Positions 36,543 through 44,835 of a DNA stretch of 64,000 nt are shown piece by piece. The notes under the pieces were generated by a model. That model saw only the letters and a list, made by a program, of their open reading frames with translations. It searched no databases and was not told the origin of the DNA. A program made the position numbers and the translations under genes. Source of the stretch: an uncultured Alphaproteobacteria bacterium (GTDB lineage: Bacteria; Pseudomonadota; Alphaproteobacteria; HIMB59); contig CACJAI010000001.1 of NCBI GenBank assembly GCA_902591315.1, positions 1-64,000 on the forward strand, written 5' to 3'. Each line of letters begins with the position of its first letter. The first letter of the stretch is position 1.

Positions 36543-37014
36543 TAAAACAAATTTAAAAAAACTTAATGCAATGGCTCATTTAAAGAGCTTTCCCTCAAAA
36601 ATTAAATCAATTAGTTCAGAGTACCAAGACCTAAACATTTTTATTAGAGATTTTGAATATTTTATTTCAACTGAATTAAAAATTCCTGCTAAAGATCTTT
36701 CCTTACAAGACAAAATTTTTGAAGGTATTATTAATAGATTAGATTTTCTAAATGATTATAAAAATATAACACTTAGGATTTATTTGGAGTCACAGAAAAA
36801 ACCAAAATATTTTTTTAATTTATCTAAAAATATTAATAATTATTTTAATTTATTTTTAAATTCTCACTTTGAAAAATTTATAAGTAATATAATTTATTTT
36901 TATGCTTTTAATGTCTGGATTGAGGATAATAATACTATGGACAAAACTATGGCCTCTATAGGAAATGCATTCGATAATCTTAATAAGATAAATTCATTTA
37001 TAAGAAAAAGATGA
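36517..37014 (+). CDS. all-helical protein, TetR/COQ9-fold like
   Basis: 165 residues, helical throughout. The centre and end follow a pattern known from alphaproteobacterial TetR-type or COQ9-like proteins: LQDKIFEGIINRLDFLNDYK (usual RLFEVLMRRFDAL) and FNVWIEDNNTMDKTMASIGN (usual VWLDDDSPDMARTMAALD). The N-terminal region that would form the DNA-binding helix-turn-helix is short and unconvincing, so I do not call it a repressor. Ligand- or quinone-precursor binding as in COQ9 is possible. GTG start lies 26 bases inside proC; ATG at 36571 is an alternative. Overlaps csaA by 4 bases. Confidence 0.6.
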   Translation: MRKKKQNINKTNLKKLNAMAHLKSFPSKIKSISSEYQDLNIFIRDFEYFISTELKIPAKDLSLQDKIFEGIINRLDFLNDYKNITLRIYLESQKKPKYFFNLSKNINNYFNLFLNSHFEKFISNIIYFYAFNVWIEDNNTMDKTMASIGNAFDNLNKINSFIRKR

Positions 37015-37343
37015 TTAATTATTCTGACTTTGAAAAAGTTGATATTCGAGTTGGAACAGTAATCGAAGCAAAACTTAACAAAAAATCTAACAATTCCAGC
37101 TTATATTTACTTATAGATTTTGGTGAAAAAATTGGTAAAAAAAAAACGTCAGCACAGCTTACCAAACACTATTTTTCAAAGGAATTAATTGGTAAACAAG
37201 TAGCTGCAGTTATAAATTTCCCCCCAAAACAAATTGGTAAAATGATTTCTGAAGTATTGGTTTTAGGTTTCCCTGATGATGATAATAATCCAGTATTAGT
37301 AATGCCCTCTATTAAAATCTCAAATGGGGGAAAGCTTTTTTAA
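37011..37343 (+). CDS. csaA: CsaA-type tRNA-binding protein
   Basis: Stand-alone EMAP-II/MetRS C-terminal OB fold. Pattern FEKVDIRVGTVIEA, LYLLIDFGEKIGKKKTSAQL and VAAVINFPPKQIGKMISEVL, VLVMPS. 110 residues, the whole family length. Described as an export-related chaperone in Bacillus and as a tRNA-binding domain; its role in alphaproteobacteria is unclear. ATGA overlap with the preceding gene; only 2 bases separate its stop from the convergent kinase gene. Confidence 0.9.
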   Translation: MINYSDFEKVDIRVGTVIEAKLNKKSNNSSLYLLIDFGEKIGKKKTSAQLTKHYFSKELIGKQVAAVINFPPKQIGKMISEVLVLGFPDDDNNPVLVMPSIKISNGGKLF

Positions 37344-37345
37344 TA

Positions 37346-38587
37346 CTAAATTTGAAGTATAACAGTCACTTTTAAGCCACCATGTGACGACTTTTGGAAA
37401 TCTAATTCTCCATTATTCAATTTTATAAGTTTTTGAACAATAGATAATCCTAACCCAGTGCCTTGATTTAATTGATCAGAACCCTTAACAAAAGGCCTTA
37501 TAAGCTGCTCTTGTGATAAATTTGTACCTGGACCATTATCCTCAATCTCTATTTTCCACTTATTACTAAAAATATTTGAATTTATAAAAATTTTTTCAGC
37601 AAATTTATCAGCATTATCTAATATGTTCATAATAGCTCTTGTTATTTGATTTTTTCTTATAAATATTCGTTTACCGTTATTACTCAAAACTTCGAGTTTT
37701 TTATAATTTTGAGCTAAATTTGATATGAAATTAGATGTATTAATCTCATCTAAGTTTTCATTTTTTTCATTTTTAATAAAGTCTAGATAATGATTTAGCA
37801 TAGTATTCATCTCTGAAATATTTTGAGATATTGAGTTCTTCAATGTTTCATTATTAATTTCTTCAATCATTAAATTTATTCTTGTAAGTGGTGTTTTTAA
37901 ATCATGGCTAATTCCAGCTAACATATTTCTTTGATTATCTAGGGTGCTGTTAATATTGTTATGCATATTATTAAAGTCTTTAATTAAACCTCTTACCTCT
38001 GATGATCCAGTCGGTTTTAAATTTGGAGTTTCAATACCTCTCCCGAAACTTCTAGTAATAATTCCAAGTCTTTTAAGTGGTTGAATTTGTTTTTTAATAA
38101 ATAAATATGAAATTAAAGACAAAATAATACTTACAGCAATAGTCCATAGAAAAAAACCTCCTACTGTTTTAGTTTCAACTCTTTTCTTTGGCACCATATA
38201 AAAATATTCTAACTTTTTTTTATCAAAAAAAATAAAGTGGGTTTTATTTTCCATTACTTCAAAATTTTCAGATATTTGGCCTAAAGAATGTTTCATTCGT
38301 TTCTTGAAAATCCAATTTGAAACTTGCTCAGCTTCATTAATATCAAAGCTATCAGTTCTTATAATTTGTAAAGTATTTGCATAATTATCAAGAGAAGGTG
38401 AGTCTTTCTCCATTTCCAAGATTTTTATTTCATTGGAAATTGATTGAGCATTTCTTTTTAACACTAAATCCCAATGCAATTCAAAAAATATTATAATTCC
38501 TATGATTTGAACTAGTACAATAGGTATTGTTATGAGATAAACCGATCTTACTAAGAGGCTCTCTGAAAAATTACTCCATTTAAACAT
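37346..38587 (-). CDS. two-component sensor histidine kinase (EnvZ-like)
   Basis: Inner membrane sensor. Two membrane helices (SVYLITIPIVLVQIIGIIIFF and FFLWTIAVSIILSLISYLFI) bracket a ~110-residue periplasmic domain, then HAMP, H-box MLAGISHDLKTPLTRI with the phospho-His, N-box RAIMNILDNADKFA, G-boxes EDNGPGTN and GTGLGLSIV. About 413 residues. The ATG at 38587 overlaps the response regulator stop (TAATG) and starts the conserved MFKWSNFSESLLVRS region, so the longer upstream frame is rejected. Signal unknown; EnvZ relatives sense osmolarity. Confidence 0.93.
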   Translation of the reverse strand: MFKWSNFSESLLVRSVYLITIPIVLVQIIGIIIFFELHWDLVLKRNAQSISNEIKILEMEKDSPSLDNYANTLQIIRTDSFDINEAEQVSNWIFKKRMKHSLGQISENFEVMENKTHFIFFDKKKLEYFYMVPKKRVETKTVGGFFLWTIAVSIILSLISYLFIKKQIQPLKRLGIITRSFGRGIETPNLKPTGSSEVRGLIKDFNNMHNNINSTLDNQRNMLAGISHDLKTPLTRINLMIEEINNETLKNSISQNISEMNTMLNHYLDFIKNEKNENLDEINTSNFISNLAQNYKKLEVLSNNGKRIFIRKNQITRAIMNILDNADKFAEKIFINSNIFSNKWKIEIEDNGPGTNLSQEQLIRPFVKGSDQLNQGTGLGLSIVQKLIKLNNGELDFQKSSHGGLKVTVILQI

Positions 38588-39255
38588 TAAATAAATATTT
38601 TGTATCCCTTCCCATGAACCGATCTTATTACATCTTTGAGACCGCATTCTTTTTTTAATTTTAATCTCAATCTTGAAATTTGCATATCACCACTTCTTGA
38701 CAAATAATCTAAACCTAATTCTTTGTTTAATAAATCTCTTGTTAAATATTGGTGGGAGTTATTTATTAAAAGTTTTAGGATTTTTACTTCATTGCTTGAA
38801 AGGTTTATTTTTTGTCTTTTAAACAATAATTGTTCTTTTTTTAAATCAAATTCAGTATCATTTCCAAAGTTAGCAACATCAAGAGATTGTTTTTTTGAAA
38901 TATTTTTTTCTATCTTTAATAATAATTCTCTTGAGTCAAATGGTTTACCAATATAGTCGTCAGCTCCTAATTTTAAACCCTTCACTCTGTCGTCAACATC
39001 ACTTAATGCTGAGAGAAAAATTACTGGTGTATTAATTCTGTTTTTAATTATATTTTCATAGAATTCTAGACCTGTACTGTCGGGGAGCATGACATCTAAA
39101 ATTATAAGATCAAATAAAAATAGTTTTACTAATTTTTTTGCCTCTTCAATATTGACAGCTTTAGATACTAAATAGTCATTATTAATTAATAGTTTTTCTA
39201 TAAGAGCATTGAGAGTCTCATCGTCTTCGACTAAAAGTATGTGTTTATCATTCAT
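38587..39255 (-). CDS. OmpR-family response regulator (PetR-like)
   Basis: Receiver domain with acidic pocket (LVEDDE), phosphoacceptor D54 (LIILDVMLPDSTGLEF), Thr/Ser and Lys (IGKPFDSRE), then a winged-helix DNA-binding domain (LSSNEVKILKLLI, SRSGDMQISRLRLKLKKE, VHGKGYKI). 222 residues. Between a MarR gene and the kinase: the MarR-OmpR pair matches petP-petR of Rhodobacter, which sit by petABC there and influence bc1 expression; here petABC is 8 kb away. Confidence 0.94.
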   Translation of the reverse strand: MNDKHILLVEDDETLNALIEKLLINNDYLVSKAVNIEEAKKLVKLFLFDLIILDVMLPDSTGLEFYENIIKNRINTPVIFLSALSDVDDRVKGLKLGADDYIGKPFDSRELLLKIEKNISKKQSLDVANFGNDTEFDLKKEQLLFKRQKINLSSNEVKILKLLINNSHQYLTRDLLNKELGLDYLSRSGDMQISRLRLKLKKECGLKDVIRSVHGKGYKIFI

Positions 39256-39671
39256 TACAAAGACTCAATTATGTTTATGAAACCAGACATATTTTTAGGA
39301 TCAGTTTTTTTAAAGATCTTAATTATTTTTTCGTTTATTCTATCAGTTGTTTTTTGTACTAATTCCTCCCCATTTTGTGTGATGTATATTTTTTTATTAT
39401 CTAATTTCAATATATTTTTTTCTTGTAAGTCTTTAAATATTAAATTTAGATTTTGTTTTTTTAAAAATACTTTATTTGCTATATCAATTTTTTTCTTGAA
39501 ACCTTTTTTAATCTCTAAAATAACTATTAATTCATTGAACGTTAAATTATTTAATTCACAACAAATTTGTATTTCTCTTTGAAGAGATTTATAAGATCTA
39601 TGTAAACCTAAAATTATTTCTAGGATATTTTCTTTTTTAAAATATAAAGTGTCGGCAAAACTTAAATTCAT
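39255..39671 (-). CDS. MarR-family regulator (PetP-like)
   Basis: 138 residues with the MarR winged-helix plan: dimerising N-terminal helix, NLTFNELIVILEIKKGF, a recognition helix and wing (LDNKKIYITQNGEELV). 3' end overlaps the OmpR gene by one base. In alphaproteobacteria this MarR-OmpR pair lies divergent to ilvE, as here. The 59-base AT-rich spacer to ilvE holds both promoters and probably an operator; palindromic pieces such as AATTATA occur but are not significant in such AT-rich DNA. Confidence 0.85.
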   Translation of the reverse strand: MNLSFADTLYFKKENILEIILGLHRSYKSLQREIQICCELNNLTFNELIVILEIKKGFKKKIDIANKVFLKKQNLNLIFKDLQEKNILKLDNKKIYITQNGEELVQKTTDRINEKIIKIFKKTDPKNMSGFINIIESL

Positions 39672-39730
39672 AAGATATAAATATAATTATATTGTGAATT
39701 ATAATAAATAATATTACATTATTTCGAATT

Positions 39731-40618
39731 ATGGAAATTATCCCTTTTGATAAACGAATTGGTTTTATTTGGTATAATGGTGAATTTGTTGAGTGGCAGA
39801 ATGCTACCACTCATGTATTAAATCATGGATTACATTATGGTAGTTGTGTATTTGAAGGTCTCAGAGTTTATGGCGAAAAAATTTATCAACTAGAAAAACA
39901 TACCGATAGACTATTTTTTTCTGCGCAAAGAATGGGTATAGAAATACCATATTCTAGGGATGAATTAAATAATGCTCAAGAAGCGACAATAAATAAAATG
40001 AATATAAAATATGGATACGTTCGCCCTGTGATTTGGAGAGGTAGCGAAATGATGGCTATCTCCGCACAGAAAAATAAAATAAATGTAGCTATTGCTACTT
40101 GGGAATGGCCTAGTTATTTTACTAAAGAAGACAGATTAAAAGGAATATCTCTTCAAACAGCAGTTTGGAAAAGACCCCCGCCAGATTGCATACCAACCGA
40201 CACCAAAGCTGCAGGTTTATATATGATTTGTACTCTAAGTAAACATGAAGCTGAGAAAAATGGTTTTACTGACGCCTTAATGCTTGACTATAAAGGTAGA
40301 GTTAGTGAGTCTACTGGCTCAAATATTTTTTTAGTAATTAATGGTGAAATTCACACCCCCGTGCCAGATTGTTTTTTAAATGGAATTACACGTCAGGCTG
40401 TTATTGAAATTGCTAAAAATGAGGGGATCAAAGTAATCGAAAGAGATATATATCCTGATGAAATAAAAAATGCTGAAGAAATTTTCTTAACAGGTTCAGC
40501 CGTAGAAGTAACACCTGTTGGAAAAATAGATAACCAAACTTTTAAAGTTGGAGATATTACCGCTAAGATTTCAAGCCTATATATGAAAGAGGTAGACCCA
40601 AATTACAAAGATAATTAA
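39731..40618 (+). CDS. ilvE: branched-chain amino acid aminotransferase
   Basis: Fold-type IV PLP enzyme interconverting Val, Leu, Ile and their keto acids. N-terminal NHGLHYGSCVFEGLRVY, PLP lysine in TDTKAAGLYM, SESTGSNIFLV and EIFLTGSAVEVTPVG. 295 residues, normal. Alone on the plus strand, divergent from the MarR gene and convergent with moaE (interlocked TTAA stops). Confidence 0.97.
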   Translation: MEIIPFDKRIGFIWYNGEFVEWQNATTHVLNHGLHYGSCVFEGLRVYGEKIYQLEKHTDRLFFSAQRMGIEIPYSRDELNNAQEATINKMNIKYGYVRPVIWRGSEMMAISAQKNKINVAIATWEWPSYFTKEDRLKGISLQTAVWKRPPPDCIPTDTKAAGLYMICTLSKHEAEKNGFTDALMLDYKGRVSESTGSNIFLVINGEIHTPVPDCFLNGITRQAVIEIAKNEGIKVIERDIYPDEIKNAEEIFLTGSAVEVTPVGKIDNQTFKVGDITAKISSLYMKEVDPNYKDN

Positions 40619-41076
40619 TTAATAATATCTTTCCATTTTAACATCTTTTCATTATCTAAATTTTTTTGAGATACCATTTCTTTTGTATCATCATTCAATA
40701 AATGAAATTTCCAAAAAGCTACATCTATCTTTAAGCTATCAATCACAAACTCACAAGCTTCTATAGCGTTTGTTCTATGAGATGATGCTGTAATTACTAA
40801 GACAATTTTCTCTCCTAAATCTAATTTTCCTATTCTGTGAATAATTAAACATTCATTTAGTTTCCAATTATATAATGCTTTACTTCTTATTTTTTTGAGC
40901 TGAGCCAAAGCTAATTCTTCATAACATTCTAGATAAATTCCCTTAATTTTCTTATTTAATGAACTTAAATCAGATCTAACTGTTCCCAGGAAGAAACTAT
41001 ACGCACCATTTATATCAGATGAAACGAATTTAAATTCTTTTTCTAGATCAAAACTTTCATTGGTAATTTTGATCAT
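40615..41076 (-). CDS. moaE: molybdopterin synthase catalytic subunit
   Basis: Large subunit that inserts the dithiolene sulfurs into precursor Z with MoaD. Pattern AYSFFLGTVRSDL, IYLECYEELA, HRIGKLDLGE, ASSHRTNAIEACEFVIDSLK and AFWKFHL (usual PIWKKE). 153 residues. Last gene of uvrC-pgsA-moaD-moaE; start abuts the moaD stop with one base overlap. Confidence 0.95.
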   Translation of the reverse strand: MIKITNESFDLEKEFKFVSSDINGAYSFFLGTVRSDLSSLNKKIKGIYLECYEELALAQLKKIRSKALYNWKLNECLIIHRIGKLDLGEKIVLVITASSHRTNAIEACEFVIDSLKIDVAFWKFHLLNDDTKEMVSQKNLDNEKMLKWKDIIN

Positions 41077-41330
41077 TATCCACCTGTAACTGGAGGTAAA
41101 AAAGCTAAAATATCACCATTATTTAAAGTATGATTTTCATCATCGATTTCCTTCAAGTTTAAAAAATATTTCACACTATCATCTTCAAAAATTTCTTGAA
41201 AAATTGGGTCTTTTAAAATGAGTTTATTTTTTAAATCTTTTAAATTTGTTTTTTGATTTAATTCAATTAAGTCATGACTTTTTTTAAGTTTTACTCTTAT
41301 CCAAGAAAAATATTTCAATGTGATATTCAA
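41076..41330 (-). CDS. moaD: molybdopterin synthase sulfur-carrier subunit
   Basis: Ubiquitin-fold sulfur carrier, 84 residues, ending with the required PPVTGG; the terminal Gly is thiocarboxylated. Pattern ITLKYFSWIRVKL at the start and NNGDILAFLPPVTGG at the end. Overlaps pgsA by 4 bases and moaE by 1. Confidence 0.95.
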   Translation of the reverse strand: MNITLKYFSWIRVKLKKSHDLIELNQKTNLKDLKNKLILKDPIFQEIFEDDSVKYFLNLKEIDDENHTLNNGDILAFLPPVTGG

Positions 41331-41881
41331 ATATGTTTAAGACCTTTTGCTACATAATTATATCCAGATAACAAGGTAATTATAGCAGCAAGCCATAATG
41401 TGACTAGGCCTAAATTCCAAAGAAAATCATTTAATTCAAAACCTAATCCAATTATCAGAATAGATAAACTAACCATTTGAAATGTAGTTTTATATTTAGC
41501 TAGTTTGCTTACTGGCATGTCAGTATTTAATTTAGCTAAAAATTCTCTCAATCCAGAAATAGCTATTTCTCTTAATAAAATAATAATAGCGGGTATAACA
41601 TGAATATTTGCAATAACTCTTGTGTCTATCAAAACTATGATGACGGCTGCTATTAATAGTTTATCTGCTATAGGATCAAGTAAAGTACCAAGTTTAGACG
41701 ATTGATTTAATGTTCTGGCTAAATATCCATCAAAATAATCAGATATAGATGAAACTATAAAAAGTAAGCCTGCAATAAGAACCACTTTAGAATTGTCGGA
41801 GAATAGTAAATATAAAATTATGGGGATTAAAATAATCCTTACAAAAGTGATAATATTAGGAATAGTATATATTTTAGCCAT
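41327..41881 (-). CDS. pgsA: CDP-diacylglycerol-glycerol-3-phosphate phosphatidyltransferase
   Basis: Inner membrane enzyme committing CDP-diacylglycerol to phosphatidylglycerol. The full CDP-alcohol transferase motif is present: D48-x2-D51-G-x2-A-R-x8-G65-x3-D69-x3-D73 (DYFDGYLARTLNQSSKLGT then LLDPIAD). About five or six membrane helices; 184 residues. Start MAKIYTIPNIITFVRI is typical. Overlaps uvrC by 8 bases; the uvrC-pgsA-moaD-moaE order is conserved in alphaproteobacteria. Confidence 0.97.
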   Translation of the reverse strand: MAKIYTIPNIITFVRIILIPIILYLLFSDNSKVVLIAGLLFIVSSISDYFDGYLARTLNQSSKLGTLLDPIADKLLIAAVIIVLIDTRVIANIHVIPAIIILLREIAISGLREFLAKLNTDMPVSKLAKYKTTFQMVSLSILIIGLGFELNDFLWNLGLVTLWLAAIITLLSGYNYVAKGLKHI

Positions 41882-43676
41882 TTATCTTATCCAATATAGC
41901 CTTAATATTTTTCGAATTTAAACCTTTTATTTGAGTTAACTCATCTCTGTTAGCTTTCTTTAGATTTTGGACACTTCCAAAAAAATTTATGACCCTCATC
42001 TTTTTTATTTTCCCAATACCAGATATATCATCTAAAAAACTTGTTTTTAGGGACTCTGACATCCTTTTCATACTATTTTTTTTGGATAATTTGTGAGCCT
42101 GATCTCTCATTTTTTGTATAAAACCCTCTATTTGAGGGCTATCCTTCAAAGAAAGATTTTTTTCTCTTAAAGTATGATATCTGTCAAATCTAAAATCTCT
42201 TTTAAAACCCTTAGATACTCCAATTAACTTTATACTTTCACTTATACCACTTTCATCAATAATATCTTGGCAAATTTTTAAATAAGGTTGACCTCCGTCA
42301 ACAATTATTAAATCTGGTAGAATTTTGTCATCTTTGGAGAATCGGGATTTAAACACCTTTCGCATTAAATCTGCATCACCAAATTTTTTTAAATCATAAT
42401 CTTTAAATTTATATGTTCTAGAGTCTTTTATACTAAAACCCTCTTCATTAAATACTACATAGGAGGCTACCGCATAGTTGTTACCAAAAAAACTATTATC
42501 GTAAGCTTCTATGCGTTCAATTTTATTTTTGATATTAAATTTATTTTTTAGTAAAGTTAGAATTTCTTGATTATTAATAAATTTTTGTTTTTGAAGATTT
42601 ACTTCTTTATCATTTCTTTTTGCAGTAAGTTTTGAAATTTTCTGAACACCAATAATTTTGCTGCTTTTTAGAAATACATCAATTTTATAATTATCTCTCA
42701 TGATTGATTTAAATTCAGTATATCCATCAATTTTTTTTGAAATTATAATTTTATTAGGTCTGAAGTTTTTTAAATAAAATTGAATAATTAAAGAAGTCAG
42801 GTCTATATCTTCCTCAAACTTTTCAGAATAGTAAATTAAATTCCCGCCAAGATATCTTCCATACCTAATGAAACCTATGTATATCGAGAAATGTCTTTTA
42901 TCATCAATATGGATATAATCATAATTTGTATCTTGAGTACTGACTTTCACTTCCTCTCTGATGATAAAATTTAAAGATTGTATACTATCTCTTAGCTCTG
43001 CTGCCTTTTCATAATTTTGACTTTCACTAAAATAAACCATTTGTCTTTCTAATTTATCAAATATTTTTTTTTGGCCTCCTTGAAAAAATTTAACTGTATC
43101 ATCAACTTGATTTTTATATTCATTTTGACTAACTTTATTTACACATGGAGCAGAGCATTGTTTTAAGTCATAAAGTAGACATGCCCGTTTTCTATTTTTA
43201 AACTCTAAATCACTACAACTCCTCAGCTTAAATGATTTCTGCAAGATTTTTATGACTTTGTCTGTTTTAAGCGCAGAGGTAAATGGACCAAATACTTTGT
43301 CTTCATTAGAAAATTCATTTCTAAATCTTGTAAGTCTTGGAAAGTCACCTTTAGTAATTTTAATTAATGGAAAGCTCTTATCATCTTTTAAACGAATATT
43401 ATATCTTGGTGAAAATTTCTTAATAAGTAAGGCCTCTAATAATAATGCATTTCTCTCAGACTCTGTTAGCTCAAAATCAATATTTACTGTTTGTGAAACC
43501 ATTTTTTGAAGTCTTCTAGGAAGTTTTGGTAGATTACCGTAATTAGATAATCTCCTTTTGATATTAATAGCCTTTCCTATATAGATCGGGTTATCTTTTT
43601 TATTTTTAAAGAGGTAAACCCCTGAACTTTGAGGTGCTTCTTTTATTCTGTTTTTTAAAATTTCAAGCCCAATCAT
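41874..43676 (-). CDS. uvrC: excinuclease ABC subunit C
   Basis: Makes both incisions in nucleotide excision repair. GIY-YIG nuclease at the N-terminus (SGVYLFKNKKDNPIYIGKA), Cys-rich region (KRACLLYDLKQCSAPCV), UvrB-binding UVR motif (ESQNYEKAAELRDSIQSL, about 200-220), RNase H-like C-terminal nuclease (DLIIVDGGQPYL) and tandem HhH (LDDISGIGKIKKMRVINFFG). 600 residues. The partner uvrB lies 12 kb downstream in the window. First gene of its operon. Confidence 0.98.
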   Translation of the reverse strand: MIGLEILKNRIKEAPQSSGVYLFKNKKDNPIYIGKAINIKRRLSNYGNLPKLPRRLQKMVSQTVNIDFELTESERNALLLEALLIKKFSPRYNIRLKDDKSFPLIKITKGDFPRLTRFRNEFSNEDKVFGPFTSALKTDKVIKILQKSFKLRSCSDLEFKNRKRACLLYDLKQCSAPCVNKVSQNEYKNQVDDTVKFFQGGQKKIFDKLERQMVYFSESQNYEKAAELRDSIQSLNFIIREEVKVSTQDTNYDYIHIDDKRHFSIYIGFIRYGRYLGGNLIYYSEKFEEDIDLTSLIIQFYLKNFRPNKIIISKKIDGYTEFKSIMRDNYKIDVFLKSSKIIGVQKISKLTAKRNDKEVNLQKQKFINNQEILTLLKNKFNIKNKIERIEAYDNSFFGNNYAVASYVVFNEEGFSIKDSRTYKFKDYDLKKFGDADLMRKVFKSRFSKDDKILPDLIIVDGGQPYLKICQDIIDESGISESIKLIGVSKGFKRDFRFDRYHTLREKNLSLKDSPQIEGFIQKMRDQAHKLSKKNSMKRMSESLKTSFLDDISGIGKIKKMRVINFFGSVQNLKKANRDELTQIKGLNSKNIKAILDKING

Positions 43677-43774
43677 AAGTCTATATTACAGACATTTTAT
43701 AAATCACAAAAAAAATTAATGAGTTTCCAATCAAAAAATAGATAGTATAAATAACTAAATTATCAAATTAAAAC

Positions 43775-44662
43775 ATGGACTGGGATAAACTTAAAATTTT
43801 TCATAATGTTGCACTAGATCTAAATATCTCAGAAGCAGCAAATAAAATGAATATAAGTCATTCATCCATAAGTAGACAGATAAGCTCACTAGAGAAAGAT
43901 TTAAAAGTATCACTATTTAAAAGGCATGCCAGAGGACTAACATTGACTGAACAAGGTAAAATTTTATTCAAAACAGCACACGATATATTTGGAAAGATAG
44001 CTCTAACTGAGTCCCAGTTAACTTCCTCTAAAGAAAAACCTACTGGCTCATTACACATAGCTGCCACTGTTGCCTTTGGTACCACATGGCTTGCCCCAAG
44101 AATAGCAAAGTTTTCTAATTCATATCCTGATATTGATATTTCTATAAGAATTGAAAATAAATATACAGATCTTTCCTTAGGTGAAGCTGATGTAGCTTTA
44201 AGATTAAAAGAGCCTACGCAAATGGATTTAATTCGTTTTCCTTTGTATGAGTTTCAATTTAAAATTTACTCCTCACCAGAGTACATTGAAAAATTTGGTA
44301 TTCCAAAAAGTGTAAGTGATTTATCAAAACATACAATAATTGCTTTTGGTCATGATGTTGAGCCATCTATACCTGATGTAAACTGTATTTTGGATTTAAT
44401 TCCTAAATCAAAAAAACCCAAGACTATTTATATTTCTAATATGTATGGAGTTATGAGAGCTATTGGAGGAGGAGCAGGCATTGGTGCCTTACCAGAATAT
44501 ATGAAAATATCTAATAACAATCTTGTTCCAATTTTACCTAATGCAAATACTCCAAAGACAATAATTTATTTTACTTATCCTCCTGAATTGAAGGGTTCTA
44601 AAAAAATTGAAGCTCTAAGAGATTTCTTAGTGAGAGAGGTAAATAAAGAAAAAAAAGTTTAG
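43775..44662 (+). CDS. LysR-family transcriptional regulator
   Basis: N-terminal winged helix (ISEAANKMNISHSSISRQIS, residues about 18-38) followed by the two-lobe effector domain (GSLHIAATVAFGTTWLAP, GEADVALRL, GGGAGIGALPEYM). 295 residues. No adjacent divergent target enzyme: uvrC is on the other side of a 98-base spacer, so the regulon is unknown. In such small genomes a conserved solitary LysR of this type is common. Stop interlocks with the zinc-finger gene (TTAG). Confidence 0.92.
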   Translation: MDWDKLKIFHNVALDLNISEAANKMNISHSSISRQISSLEKDLKVSLFKRHARGLTLTEQGKILFKTAHDIFGKIALTESQLTSSKEKPTGSLHIAATVAFGTTWLAPRIAKFSNSYPDIDISIRIENKYTDLSLGEADVALRLKEPTQMDLIRFPLYEFQFKIYSSPEYIEKFGIPKSVSDLSKHTIIAFGHDVEPSIPDVNCILDLIPKSKKPKTIYISNMYGVMRAIGGGAGIGALPEYMKISNNNLVPILPNANTPKTIIYFTYPPELKGSKKIEALRDFLVREVNKEKKV

Positions 44663-44835
44663 TCTTTTTTTATAAATTTTTTATTACAATAGTTACACAC
44701 TATTTCTTTTTTTTTACCAAATTTAAAATAAACAGCTGGATGACCTAGATCACCACTTCCACCATCGCACATTACTATATCAGTGTTTTTTGAAACATAT
44801 TCGATGGGGTCTGCTATTTTATTTTGATCGCTCAT
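44659..44835 (-). CDS. zf-CHCC zinc-finger protein (NDUFS6-like), 58 aa
   Basis: 58-residue gene that short-ORF filters miss. It has the conserved pattern of the alphaproteobacterial zinc-finger family related to complex I subunit NDUFS6: VMCDGGSGDLGHPAVYFKF then VCNYCNKKF; the zinc ligands are C23, H32, C47 and C50. ATG overlaps the htpG stop (ATGA), so it is cotranslated with htpG, and its TAA interlocks with the lysR stop. Probable role: complex I assembly or stability by analogy with mitochondria; this is inference from family. Confidence 0.9.
   Translation of the reverse strand: MSDQNKIADPIEYVSKNTDIVMCDGGSGDLGHPAVYFKFGKKKEIVCNYCNKKFIKKD

Noticed and set aside
38588..38647. Upstream extension of the sensor kinase
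   Set aside because: It lies inside the response regulator frame; the ATG overlapping the regulator stop starts the conserved region.
39672..39730. Palindrome-like AATTATA pieces between the MarR gene and ilvE as a MarR operator
   Set aside because: Imperfect and not distinguishable from AT-rich background without comparison.
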